Assembly: GCA_000695745.1 (NCBI GenBank)
Contig: ASHK01000045.1
Span: forward strand, 1 to 11,296
From: Vibrio madracius
GTDB lineage: Bacteria; Pseudomonadota; Gammaproteobacteria; Enterobacterales; Vibrionaceae
DNA length: 11,296 bases
Direction of reading: 5' to 3'
In this document: piece by piece, positions 1 through 7,540 of the stretch
Position numbering within the stretch: position 1 is the stretch's first letter
Layout of the letters: every line of letters begins with the position of its first letter
Notes under the pieces: model-generated
The model's input: only the letters and a program-made list of their open reading frames with translations
Told to the model about the DNA's origin: nothing
The model's database searches: none
Position numbers and translations under genes: made by a program

Positions 1-1342
1 TTGCGACGACCTTGGTGATGCCAGTGTTAGTCGGTGTATTTGGTATTGTCGCCATCTATGGCAATCAGGCGTCATTGCTCAATGGTGGCTGACATCAAAT
101 GATGCTATGCCATTTTCTCTTTATGGTTTGAACGGCATTTTGCTGGCTCATGTGTTTTTTAATCTGCCTTTTGCGACTCGTTTATTGTTAGTCACGATAG
201 AGAGTGTGCCATTAGAGCAGCGCAAATTAGCACTGCATCTAGGCATGAACAGCTGGCAATGTTTTCGCTTAGTGGAATGGCCTCGACTAAAAGCCCATTT
301 ACCTCATGTAATTGGCTTAGTTTTCATGTTGTGTTTCACCAGTTTTGCGACCGTGATGGCATTAGGTGGCGGCCCGAAAGCTACCACCATTGAATTAGCG
401 ATTTATCAAGCGATTAAGTTTGATTTTGATCTACAAACCGGAGCAGTTCTGGCGCTGTGGCAAATGTTAATTTGTGCATTACTGGTGCTGTTTATTGGTC
501 AGTTCAGTCGAGATTTGGACGGCAAAACCAATTACAGTGACAAGCCAACACTGCAGCCACAAGACTCACTGTTGAAAAAGGGCTGGGATAGCTTTTGGAT
601 CATGGCAACGCTCATACTCGTCATCCCACCCATTGTTGCTATTATCGCTAGTGGATTGAATGAGAAATTATGGACCGTGCTTGCCGACAGTCGCTTTTGG
701 TCGGCGGTGATGACCTCACTACAAGTCGCCATTATGGCTGCCAGTATGGCGTTAGTCGCTGGCATTGTTTTATTGAGCAGTTCACGAATGTTGCGGTTAA
801 AATCTCAATATGGCCGTGCAGATGGTGTGGAGTTCGTTGGCACGGTCATTTTAGTTACACCAGCATTGGTATTGAGCACGGCGACTTTCTTAATGCTTCG
901 AGGGATGACGAATGTGTTCAGTCTTGCCTTTGGAATCGTTGTCGTTGTGAACGCTCTGATGGCTCTACCGTATGTTATCAAAACACTGAATCAGCCGATG
1001 TTGAGGTTAGCCAAGCAGTATCATCTGCTTTGGCAAAGTCTAGGAATGCATGGCATTCGACGCTTTTGGTTAATGGAGTGGAGGGCCATTCGTGCCCCCT
1101 TATTGCACGCCTTCTCGATCAGTTTTGTCCTCTCTATGGGAGACCTCACGGTTATTGCGCTGTTTGGTAGTCAGAATTTTAATACCCTACCGCTGTATCT
1201 ATACCAGTTAATGGGCAGTTACCAATTGCAAGCTGCGGCTGTTGTATCCTTAGTGTTATTTGTATTGAGTATTGGTGTGTTTACCTTAACAGAGTCGTTG
1301 TTACGGCCTGTCGTTAACAAGCGAGAGAAATCAGAATGTTAA
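1..1342 (+). CDS. thiP: Thiamine ABC transporter permease ThiP, 5'-truncated by window edge, one frameshift
   Basis: This is the inner-membrane permease of the ThiBPQ importer for thiamine and thiamine pyrophosphate. Frame 3 from base 3 reads a ThiP-like membrane segment (TTLVMPVLVGVFGIVAIYGNQ) and then falls to a stop. Frame 2 continues it from about base 69 (GVIAQWW...) to the stop at 1342. One missing G in CAGGGCG (seen as CAGGCG, about 67-69) explains the switch. The ATG at 107 is internal and not the true start. About 445 of the usual ~535 residues are visible, so roughly 90 N-terminal residues lie outside. Two permease coupling loops of the EAA type are visible, around HLGMNSWQCFRLVEWPRL (bases ~236-295) and around SLGMHGIRRFWLMEWRA (~1040-1090), as expected for a fused two-domain permease. 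Many hydrophobic helices lie between. It overlaps thiQ by 7 bases, which suggests translational coupling. The family assignment is strong, from remembered similarity to E. coli ThiP. Confidence 0.93.
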   Translation, partial: CDDLGDASVSRCIWYCRHLWQSGVIAQWWLTSNDAMPFSLYGLNGILLAHVFFNLPFATRLLLVTIESVPLEQRKLALHLGMNSWQCFRLVEWPRLKAHLPHVIGLVFMLCFTSFATVMALGGGPKATTIELAIYQAIKFDFDLQTGAVLALWQMLICALLVLFIGQFSRDLDGKTNYSDKPTLQPQDSLLKKGWDSFWIMATLILVIPPIVAIIASGLNEKLWTVLADSRFWSAVMTSLQVAIMAASMALVAGIVLLSSSRMLRLKSQYGRADGVEFVGTVILVTPALVLSTATFLMLRGMTNVFSLAFGIVVVVNALMALPYVIKTLNQPMLRLAKQYHLLWQSLGMHGIRRFWLMEWRAIRAPLLHAFSISFVLSMGDLTVIALFGSQNFNTLPLYLYQLMGSYQLQAAAVVSLVLFVLSIGVFTLTESLLRPVVNKREKSEC

Positions 1343-2040
1343 TCATGGATCAGGTCGATTACCGCTACCACAGTGAGTGGTTTCGATTTTCTATTTCGGT
1401 AGATCAAGGTGACGTACTGGCATTGATAGGACCGAGTGGTGCGGGGAAATCGACACTATTGGCGCTTATTGCCGGTTTTTGCCGTCCTGAGTCGGGGACG
1501 ATCTCGGTCGATGATGAAGAGATTCAATCTAAGCCGCCGCACCAACGTCCTCTATCTATGCTGTTTCAAGAGCACAATTTATTCGAGCATCTTTCGGTGT
1601 TCGATAATATTGCTTTGGGGCTTAATCCAGCGCTTCGACTGACTGAGGAAGATAAGCTGCGAGTACGAGAAGCGGCAGAAAAGGTAGGTTTGATTGATAA
1701 GATAAAGTCTTTACCCTCAGAGCTCTCTGGTGGGCAGAGGCAGCGAGTGGCCTTAGCTCGTTGTTTTGTTCAGCCTCACCCGATCTGGCTGCTTGATGAA
1801 CCATTTTCGGCGTTGGATCCCGTACTTCGCAAAGAAATGCTTTCAGTGGTTAAATCATTGTCACAAGAGAAACAAGTGACAGTGATTATGGTGACACATC
1901 ACCTGAGCGATGCCAGAGCCATTGCGAATCGGTTTGCTTATCTTAGCCAAGGTCTTATCACGACCGAGGGAGCGATCGACACGCTGACTGGGAGCCACCA
2001 GAATCCAGAACTCGCACAATTTGTGCAAGCGGCACACTAA
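1336..2040 (+). CDS. thiQ: Thiamine ABC transporter ATP-binding protein ThiQ
   Basis: This cytoplasmic ATPase powers ThiP-mediated thiamine uptake. The 234-residue product is intact and close to the ~232 of E. coli ThiQ. Its ABC motifs are complete and in order: Walker A GPSGAGKST (residues 32-40), Q-loop FQE (Q79), signature LSGGQ (131-135), Walker B with D155-E156 (LLDEPFSALD), and switch histidine at H189-H190 (MVTHH). The start ATG at 1336 sits inside the end of thiP (ATGTTAA overlap). The purine-rich GAGAGAAA about 6 bases upstream can serve as ribosome binding site, so thiP and thiQ are probably translated together. The substrate-binding gene thiB and any TPP riboswitch would lie upstream of the window. 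A hairpin terminator follows 8 bases after the stop. The specificity call rests on the thiP partner and on sequence likeness. Confidence 0.95.
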   Translation: MLIMDQVDYRYHSEWFRFSISVDQGDVLALIGPSGAGKSTLLALIAGFCRPESGTISVDDEEIQSKPPHQRPLSMLFQEHNLFEHLSVFDNIALGLNPALRLTEEDKLRVREAAEKVGLIDKIKSLPSELSGGQRQRVALARCFVQPHPIWLLDEPFSALDPVLRKEMLSVVKSLSQEKQVTVIMVTHHLSDARAIANRFAYLSQGLITTEGAIDTLTGSHQNPELAQFVQAAH

Positions 2041-2047
2041 ACAATAA

Positions 2048-2075
2048 AAAGGCAGCCGATGTGTAGGCTGCCTTT
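2048..2075. terminator. Bidirectional intrinsic terminator between thiQ and darP
   Basis: A perfect 10-bp stem AAAGGCAGCC / GGCTGCCTTT (2048-2057 with 2066-2075) has an 8-base loop. It lies between the convergent stops of thiQ (2040) and darP (2096). Read on the minus strand, the GC-rich stem is followed by five U residues, so it should work best for darP. On the plus strand the U tract is only three long and then interrupted, so termination of thiPQ may be weaker. Confidence 0.88.
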
Positions 2076-2095
2076 CAATTTAACAAGACGATAGG

Positions 2096-2622
2096 TTAGA
2101 ACTCTTGTTCTTCCTCATGCTTGAGCACTTGGAAAATTTCTCGAAATGCCTTTGCAGGCTTTCCGGCTTTCTTTTCCTTGTTAGCTTGGCGTGCAAGCTG
2201 GCGTAGACGTTGGCGATCAAGGTTTGGATAAAGCTCAATCGCATCCGCGATAGCCTCATCACCTTGTTCAATAATTCGATCACGAAGCTGTTCAAGCTTA
2301 TGAAGGGCTGCGGTCGATTGTGAATGTTTGTTACGCACACGGTCCAGTGCCGCTTGAATTGGCTCTGGATCTTCGGTACGCATCAGCCTACCAATGTACT
2401 GGAGCTGACGGCGTCGAGCTTCGTTTTTAAAGCGCTGGGCATCGGCGACCGCTTCTCTCAGATCTTCACTAAGAGGAAACTTGTCCAACACAGCAGGCTT
2501 TAGTCCAACTAACTCTTCACCGAGTTTTTGCAACTCTTCCATGTCGTTCTTCATTTCGGTTCTGCTCACCCAAATGATTTCTTCTTCCTCTTCCCAAGGC
2601 GCTTTCTGATTTTTGCGGCCAT
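2096..2622 (-). CDS. darP: Ribosome biogenesis protein DarP (YjgA family), one frameshift near the start
   Basis: DarP (formerly YjgA, DUF615) binds pre-50S particles and assists large-subunit maturation in the cytoplasm. The readable body (157 residues from an internal GTG at 2569) matches the family throughout, including the DEPIQ-like helix region and the C-terminal [10 protein letters not shown]. The natural start is the ATG at 2622: reading MA, then restoring one C in ATGGCCCGC (seen as ATGGCCGC, plus-strand 2617-2619), gives [19 protein letters not shown] joined in frame to SRTEM. The corrected length is 175 residues, typical of Vibrio, and includes the acidic N-terminal stretch and the IIWVS motif shared with E. 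coli. It is rich in charged helical segments with no membrane segment. It is convergent with thiQ and divergent from pmbA, so it is probably monocistronic. No strong Shine-Dalgarno is visible. Confidence 0.92.
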
Positions 2623-2739
2623 GTTTATTGCTATATCACTATCTCATTACGAATATTGGCTATTTTAGCAAGAAATCTGGGGAGAATGCGAAAACCTTGT
2701 TATTCTAGACTCAATTAAACGACAAAAGTTAGATGAATT
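2623..2739. promoter_or_regulatory. Divergent darP/pmbA intergenic region, presumed promoters
   Basis: These 117 bases separate the diverging starts of darP (2622, minus) and pmbA (2740, plus), so both genes must be promoted from here unless transcribed by read-through. The region is AT-rich. I do not see a convincing -35/-10 pair, a strong Shine-Dalgarno for either gene, or a long palindrome. The promoter role is inferred from gene orientation only. Confidence 0.35.
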
Positions 2740-4080
2740 ATGGATGTTAGAGAGCAAGTTGCTCAGCAGCAAGCTGAGCTAGAGGCCGCAGTTGCAAAAG
2801 CACTAGATATGGCTTCTGCAAATTCAGATGCCGCTGAAGTCGCCATCACTAAAAGCACTGGCTTAAGTGTTTCTACGCGTATGTGTGAAGTGGAAAACGT
2901 TGAGTTTAATAGTGATGGAGCCCTTGGAATTACCGTCTACCGAGGCAACGTAAGGGCAGTGCATCGACTTCAGATTTAAGCGAAAAGGCGATTGCTCAAA
3001 CGGTGGCAGCAGCACTTGATATCGCTCAGTACACGTCAGAGGACCCTTTTGCAGGCCCTGCTCCTAAAGAGCTGTTGGTCAAAAATATTCCTGATCTTGA
3101 TCTCTTCCATCCTGATGAGCCTAATCCAGATGTTGCAGCGCAAAAAGCGATCGCCGCAGAGAAAGCGGCGTTAGCGTATAGCGGAAAAATCAAACAAAGT
3201 GATGGTGCGAGCTACGACAGCCATTATGGCGTAAAAGTTTACGGTAACTCTCATGGCCTCCTGGCTGGCTATGCGTCTAGCCGTCATAGCATCAGCTGTA
3301 GCGTGATTGGTCAGGTCAAAACGGTGATATGAACGTGACTACAGCTATACCTTAGCGCGTCACCGTGATGACTTATGGACGCCAGAATCGGTTGGTGAGC
3401 AAGCTGCAATGAAAACCGTTCAGCGTCTAGATCCGAGAAAGGTAAAAACAGGTAAGTACCCAGTGCTGTTTGCGAACGATGTTGCAACGGGCTTGATGGG
3501 GCACTTAGTAATGGGAATTAGTGGTGGCAATTTATACCGTAAGTCTTCATTCTTGTTAGATAAGCTAGGTGAGCAGATTCTTCCAGATTGGTTTGCTATC
3601 GAAGAAAAACCTCATGTATTAAAAGGCTTGGCGTCTAGTCCGTTTGATAACGAAGGAGTCGCGACGCAAGATTTGGATATTATCACCGACGGTAAATTAG
3701 CGACGTATTTGCTAACGAGCTACGCCGCTCGCAAACTGAACATGACGCCAACAGGACACGCTGGTGGTATTCATAACTGGTTCGTTAAGTCGACGGGGCA
3801 GGATTTTGATGCCATGTTGAAAACACTGGGTACTGGCTTGTTAGTCACGGAAGTGATGGGGCAAGGGGTAAACATCGTGACCGGTGACTACTCTCGCGGC
3901 GCCGCTGGATTCTGGGTCGAAAATGGTGAGATTCAATACCCTGTCTCAGAACTTACTGTCGCAGGTAATCTGGCGCAAATGTTCAAGCAGATTGTGGCAG
4001 TTGGTAGTGATGTTGAAACGCGCTCACAAATCCAAACAGGTTCTATCCTACTAGAATCAATGAAAGTAGCGGGCGAGTAA
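2740..4080 (+). CDS. pmbA: Metalloprotease-associated protein PmbA/TldE, three frameshifts
   Basis: PmbA (TldE) forms a cytosolic heterodimeric protease with TldD. In E. coli it takes part in microcin B17 maturation and CcdA antitoxin turnover. TldE is the partner without the metal-binding HExxxH motif, and none is seen here. Three reading frames carry consecutive pieces. Residues 1-69 (ending [10 protein letters not shown]) lie in the first frame. The piece QRKGSASTS...SVIGQ continues from about 2947 in the next. A short piece, GQNGDM, bridges to [11 protein letters not shown] and the rest to the stop at 4080. Three restored bases unite them: C at ~2946 (GGCCAA), G at ~3315 (CAGGGTC) and G at ~3331 (ATGGAAC). 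The corrected length is 447 residues, against about 450 for E. coli. Diagnostic family stretches are [28 protein letters not shown] [10 protein letters not shown] and [20 protein letters not shown]. The start ATG at 2740 matches family N-termini, but its ribosome site is weak. Confidence 0.94.
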
Positions 4081-4095
4081 GTCGAGAATATAGCG

Positions 4096-4126
4096 AAAGG
4101 GCGTAACCTCATGGTTACGCCCTTTT
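4096..4126. terminator. Intrinsic terminator shared by pmbA and mgtE
   Basis: A perfect 13-bp stem AAAGGGCGTAACC / GGTTACGCCCTTT (4096-4108 with 4113-4125) has a TCAT loop. It lies between the convergent ends of pmbA (4080) and mgtE (4134). On the plus strand it ends in four U residues. On the minus strand the complementary A run gives three U residues. It probably stops transcripts from both sides, with pmbA favoured. Confidence 0.92.
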
Positions 4127-4133
4127 GTATGTC

Positions 4134-5491
4134 TTAGTTGATCATTATAGTGGCTAAGCCCAAGAATACCGAAAGACCAACCACATCGGTAATGGTTGTC
4201 AGCGCCATTCCACCTGCCAAGGCGGGGTCGATATTCATTTTCTTAAGTAGAATCGGAATGGTCACGCCAGCAATACCGGCCACCAGTAAATTGGTCATCA
4301 TCGCAGCAGAGATAATGCCCCCAAGCATCCAATCGCCTTTCCAAGCCACGACGATACCACCGATGATTAATGCCCAAAGGATACCATTGAGAAATCCGAT
4401 AGCGGCTTCTTTGAGTAGCAGTTCTCGGCGGTTACTTTCACCGATATGACCTAAGGCTAAGCCCCGAATAACCAGTGCAACGGTTTGGTTACCCGCAACC
4501 CCTCCCATAGAAGGAACAATGGTCATCAAAACGGCTATCGCCGCCATCTGCTCTAGCGTTGCTTCAAACATATTAGAGACTGAAGCGGCTGCTAAAGCCG
4601 CGAGTACGTTGGCACCTAGCCAAACGCTGCGTCGACGAGCCGACTTGACCACAGGTGCGAAGGTGTCTTCGTCATCGTCCATACCAGCCATACTCATCAT
4701 TGAGTGTTCGGCATCTTCACGGATAATGTCGACCACGTCATCGATGGTAATACGGCCCACTAGGTGGTGCTCACTATCGACAACCGGCGCTGAAACCAGT
4801 CGCGTCGTTCAAATAGTGAGGCCACGTCGGAATCGCTGGTTTCCACGTGGATCGCTTCATCGGCATCGTCCATGACATCGACGACTTTGACATCGGGCTG
4901 AGTGGTTAAAAGTGTGGTCAAAGAAAGGTGACCAATCAGCATGTCTTCTTCGTCAATCACATACAGTGCGTCTGTCGCTTCTGGCAATTCACCTTTCATG
5001 CGTAGGTAACGCAAAACCACATCGACATCGACATCACCACGTATGGTAATAACGTCGGTATTCATAATACCGCCAGCGGTGTCTTCGGGATAAGAAAGCG
5101 CGGTTTCTACCCGCAAGCGGTCGGCGCTGTCCATTTGTGACAGAACTTCGCGTGATATGGTGTCAGGCAGACTACGTAGGACATAAGCTACGTCATCGGT
5201 ATCCATCCCTTCCGTGGCTTCCGCCAGCTTTTCAGGAGCCATTTTGGAGACAAGGCTGTCTTTGACGTCCTCATTGAGTTCATCAAGGATTTCACCATAA
5301 TCTTCCGGGTCGGTGAGCTGCCACAAGACTTCACGGCTTTTGCGTGGTGAGGCTTCTAGAAGATGGGCGATATCTTCAGGTTCCATGTCCTGAAGTTGTC
5401 TTCTTACGTAAACGAAGCGGCCATTCTCAAGCGCTTCACTAACTTCTTGGAGGGTTTGGTGAGCTTGATCGAATTCTATTTGCTCTGCCAT
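4134..5491 (-). CDS. mgtE: Magnesium channel/transporter MgtE, one frameshift
   Basis: MgtE is a homodimeric Mg2+ channel of the inner membrane, gated by its cytosolic N and CBS domains. The N-terminal piece (start ATG 5491) carries the helical N domain (residues ~1-125) and most of the tandem CBS region (~130-231), including TAGGIMNTDVITI. The frame breaks after FERRD. Restoring one C (GACCTGG, seen as GACTGG, near plus-strand 4799) continues as LVSAPVVDSEHHLVGRITIDD and the five-helix channel domain. The corrected length is 452 residues, usual for the family. Membrane hallmarks include GGVAGNQTVALVIRGLALG and TITDVVG. The Asp in the latter (about residue 436) corresponds to the pore Mg2+ ligand D432 of the Thermus protein. 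GGGGG upstream of the ATG can act as ribosome site. The gene follows npr after a 125-base gap, and I see no M-box riboswitch there. The two pieces abut at 4760 and should not be read as a natural split channel. Confidence 0.94.
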
Positions 5492-5542
5492 GGAGGCCCC
5501 CTACACTCAACTGCTTTTTAATGTACTGAATAGTAGCTTAAT

Positions 5543-5563
5543 TTTAGGTTCAAGTAACCTAAA
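5543..5563. repeat. Inverted repeat in npr-mgtE gap
   Basis: A perfect 8-bp inverted repeat, TTTAGGTT / AACCTAAA, with a 5-base spacer CAAGT (plus strand) lies about 50 bases upstream of mgtE in the 125-base gap after npr. The stem is AT-rich and lacks a following U tract on the minus strand, so it is a poor intrinsic terminator. It could be an operator half-site pair or an mRNA hairpin in the mgtE leader. Its function is not supported beyond symmetry. Confidence 0.4.
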
Positions 5564-5616
5564 GGCCACGAAGAAGTTATCGGAGAGTGGAAATAAAACA
5601 GAAATGAGTGCGGAAA

Positions 5617-5892
5617 TTATTCGTCTTCGTCAAAGCGATGTTCAACTAGGTCACATACCGCTTGTAGCGCATCTTCAGCTTGGTGACCGGATGCTTTAAT
5701 CGTGATGTTTTCTCCTTGCGCCGACTCAAGCATGAGTAGCCCCATAACGCTATCTGCGGTTGCTTCCTTCTGTTCGTGATTGCAAATCGTCACAGTTGCC
5801 TCGAAGCTCTGTGCTAATTCAACTAACTTTACGGCGGCACGAGCATGCAAACCAAGGCGATTTTGAATAAGAACAGTGCGAGAGAGTGACAT
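5617..5892 (-). CDS. ptsO: Phosphocarrier protein NPr of the nitrogen PTS
   Basis: NPr is the HPr-like phosphocarrier of the PTS-Ntr chain. It takes phosphate from enzyme I-Ntr (PtsP, not in this window) and hands it to EIIA-Ntr (PtsN, three genes upstream in this run). The 91-residue product is intact and close to the 90 of E. coli NPr. The phosphorylatable histidine is H16 in [10 protein letters not shown]. The second HPr-type segment [15 protein letters not shown], in place of the regulatory Ser46 region, and the acidic C-terminus FDEDE are both typical of NPr. The start ATG at 5892 has AGGAAC upstream and lies 11 bases after the rapZ stop, so the two are co-transcribed. It is also called npr. 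Confidence 0.95.
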   Translation of the reverse strand: MSLSRTVLIQNRLGLHARAAVKLVELAQSFEATVTICNHEQKEATADSVMGLLMLESAQGENITIKASGHQAEDALQAVCDLVEHRFDEDE

Positions 5893-5903
5893 ATAAGTTC
5901 CTG

Positions 5904-6761
5904 TTAGCTGTTTTTTTCTAGCGATGCATGGCGAATTTTGACTTGATGGCCCAGTTGTTCAAAGTATTCTCCAATCTGTTGAGTAATATAAACTGAGCGA
6001 TGTTTACCGCCGGTACAACCAATAGCAACAGTAAGGTAACTACGATTATTCTTTTCTAGCAGCGGTAACCAACGTTCCACAAAACCTTGGATCTGTTGTT
6101 TGAGTTCGATGACGTCGGGGTAGCTTTCTAAGAACGATTTGATTGGGGCATCCAAGCCCGTCATAGGTCTAAGCTCAGGCTGCCAATGTGGATTGGGGAG
6201 AAATCGCACATCAAACACATAATCGGCATCACTTGGCATACCATATTTAAAACCAAACGATTGAAACACCATGACAAGATCTTTCTTCTCTTGGCCTTCT
6301 AATTCAAAACGAATGGTTTCACTTAAGTCGTGTATGGATTGTTCACTAGAGTCGATGATGTAGTCGGCATGCTCTTTAATTGGCTTAAGCAATGAGTGCT
6401 CTAAATCAATGGCTTGCTCTAGTGACAGTTTATCTTTGCGCTGTGAGAGAGGGTGAATACGACGAGTTTCACTGTAACGCTTTAGCAACACAGGCTTTGA
6501 AGCATCAAGGAACAGTACTTTGACGTCGTGGTGTTTAGACAGTTGTTTTAACTTAGCGGTTAAACTACCTAGATTCTCCGGCAAGTTGCGGATATCAATA
6601 CTGACAGCAACACTTTGTTGGGAGTCTTTTGATGAATCCACAAAGGCTTCCAGTAAATCAATAGGTAGGTTATCGACGCAGTAGTAGCCAGAATCTTCTA
6701 GTACTCGTAGCGCCACGCTCTTACCTGCGCCTGAATGTCCACTCACAACGACTAATCGCAT
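5904..6761 (-). CDS. rapZ: RNase adapter protein RapZ
   Basis: RapZ (YhbJ, P-loop ATPase family) senses glucosamine-6-phosphate. In enteric bacteria it delivers the sRNA GlmZ to RNase E, so controlling glmS and amino-sugar supply for LPS and peptidoglycan. The intact 285-residue product matches the ~284 of the family. It has an N-terminal Walker A, GHSGAGKS (residues 8-15), then YYCVDNLP, and a C-terminal domain with the [10 protein letters not shown] motif (about 245-256), the conserved ligand- and RNA-binding end. The basic C-terminal tail, [12 protein letters not shown], is also conserved. The start ATG at 6761 is preceded by GAGAGAAAA and lies 17 bases after ptsN. Whether this organism uses GlmZ/GlmY as E. 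coli does cannot be told from the window. Confidence 0.96.
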   Translation of the reverse strand: MRLVVVSGHSGAGKSVALRVLEDSGYYCVDNLPIDLLEAFVDSSKDSQQSVAVSIDIRNLPENLGSLTAKLKQLSKHHDVKVLFLDASKPVLLKRYSETRRIHPLSQRKDKLSLEQAIDLEHSLLKPIKEHADYIIDSSEQSIHDLSETIRFELEGQEKKDLVMVFQSFGFKYGMPSDADYVFDVRFLPNPHWQPELRPMTGLDAPIKSFLESYPDVIELKQQIQGFVERWLPLLEKNNRSYLTVAIGCTGGKHRSVYITQQIGEYFEQLGHQVKIRHASLEKNS

Positions 6762-6778
6762 TTTTCTCTCAGTTGGCT

Positions 6779-7226
6779 TTAATGACTAACGATAATATCG
6801 TAAAGCTCTTGATCAGATTGAGCGTTACGAAGTTGCTTTAAGACAGTTTTATCATTTAATCGCTCCGCCATACATGACAATGTCTTTAAATGTTCTTTAC
6901 ATTGCGCATCTGGAACCAGCAGAGCGAACATTAAGTCAACCGGGCGGTTATCAATAGAGTCGAAGTCAACGGGCGCTTGGCACTGAAGTAGTACGGCCAC
7001 GGCTTTATCGCTGTCATGCATTCTTGCATGAGGAATAGCAATCCCATTGCCAATACCAGTACTGCCTACTTTTTCACGACTTAGCATGCACTCAAACAAT
7101 TCGGTAGAGTTTTGACCGGTATGCTCTGCAGCGATTTCGCTAATAATTTCTAAGGCGCGCTTTTTTACTCGTACAAGGGACTGCACTTTTGGTGCAGTCC
7201 AGAGTTAATACTTCACTTATTTGCAT
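6779..7226 (-). CDS. ptsN: Nitrogen PTS EIIA component PtsN (EIIA-Ntr), one frameshift
   Basis: PtsN is the terminal phosphoacceptor of PTS-Ntr. It regulates potassium transport, sigma-54-linked functions and envelope stress, and transports no sugar. The body from about residue 21 reads [10 protein letters not shown]...YDIIVSH, with the phosphorylated histidine in [11 protein letters not shown] (H66 after correction; H73 in E. coli). The true start is the ATG at 7226, one base after the hpf stop. It encodes [20 protein letters not shown], then runs off frame at a run of six A (plus-strand T at 7161-7166). Five A would give AGT AAA AAG CGC and the correct KKRALE. This is the only site in the window needing a base removed. 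The corrected length is 148 residues, typical of Vibrio. The ATG at 7186 that opens the longest open frame is spurious. No strong ribosome site is present, so coupling to hpf is likely. Confidence 0.93.
7178..7200. repeat. Perfect hairpin within 5' coding region of ptsN
   Basis: GGACTGCAC / GTGCAGTCC (7178-7186 with 7192-7200) form a perfect 9-bp stem with a 5-base loop. It falls in codons ~9-17 of ptsN, about 26 bases into the message. There is no following U tract on either strand, so it is not a terminator. It could fold in the mRNA early in the coding region, or be chance. The symmetry is seen directly, and any role is inference. Confidence 0.5.
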
Positions 7227-7227
7227 T

Positions 7228-7515
7228 TTAGTGATTACTTAATTTTTCTTTATGCTTGTTCAATTGTCTGACGAGCTTATCGACGAGCGCGTCAATGGCG
7301 GCATACATACTTTCATCATTTGCCGCCGCATGAATTTCAGCTTGATTAACGTGGAGCGTAGCTTCTGCGATCTGGTTTAATTTTTCAACTTTTAATATGA
7401 CGTTAATGCTATTTATATGATCGAAAAAACGTTCCAGTTTTTGGAATTTACTCTGAACATAGTCCTGCATTGACTCAGTGACATCGACGTGGTGGCCTTC
7501 AATTTGAATTTGCAT
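7228..7515 (-). CDS. hpf: Ribosome hibernation promoting factor HPF (short form)
   Basis: HPF binds the 30S decoding region in stationary phase and, with RMF, stabilises 100S ribosome dimers. The 95-residue product is intact and equals the short form found in gammaproteobacteria. It begins MQIQIEGHHVDVTESM, and the RaiA/HPF fold is evident from FFDHINSINVILKVEK and the Lys-rich C-terminal helix LVRQLNKHKEKL. It lacks the long-HPF C-terminal dimerisation domain. The start ATG at 7515 has a good ribosome site (AAGGAAAG) 4-5 bases upstream, and lies 25 bases after rpoN. The ptsN start follows its stop after one base. The position between rpoN and ptsN is the classic one, where it was once called a sigma-54 modulation protein (YhbH). 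Confidence 0.96.
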   Translation of the reverse strand: MQIQIEGHHVDVTESMQDYVQSKFQKLERFFDHINSINVILKVEKLNQIAEATLHVNQAEIHAAANDESMYAAIDALVDKLVRQLNKHKEKLSNH

Positions 7516-7540
7516 AGACTTTCCTTCTTAGTTAATGGCC

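Noticed and set aside
670..1170. 166-residue plus-strand open frame inside thiP
   Set aside because: It is an out-of-frame shadow. The overlapping thiP frame has family motifs and membrane helices over the same bases, whereas this frame is Cys/Arg/His-rich with no recognisable domain.
2080..2340. 86-residue minus-strand open frame overlapping darP
   Set aside because: It is a shadow in another frame of the same strand. The darP frame matches a known family across its whole length.
4138..4875. Plus-strand open frames opposite mgtE (103 and 118 residues)
   Set aside because: They are antisense shadows of the mgtE membrane and CBS coding sequence, low-complexity in Ser/Ala/Ile, with no ribosome site or homology that I recognise.
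5490..5699. 69-residue plus-strand open frame across the npr-mgtE gap
   Set aside because: Its second half is antisense to npr, and it begins at the complement of the mgtE start. The composition gives no support for a real peptide.
7178..7200. The ptsN hairpin as an intrinsic terminator or attenuator
   Set aside because: No U tract follows the stem on either strand, and it lies within coding sequence.
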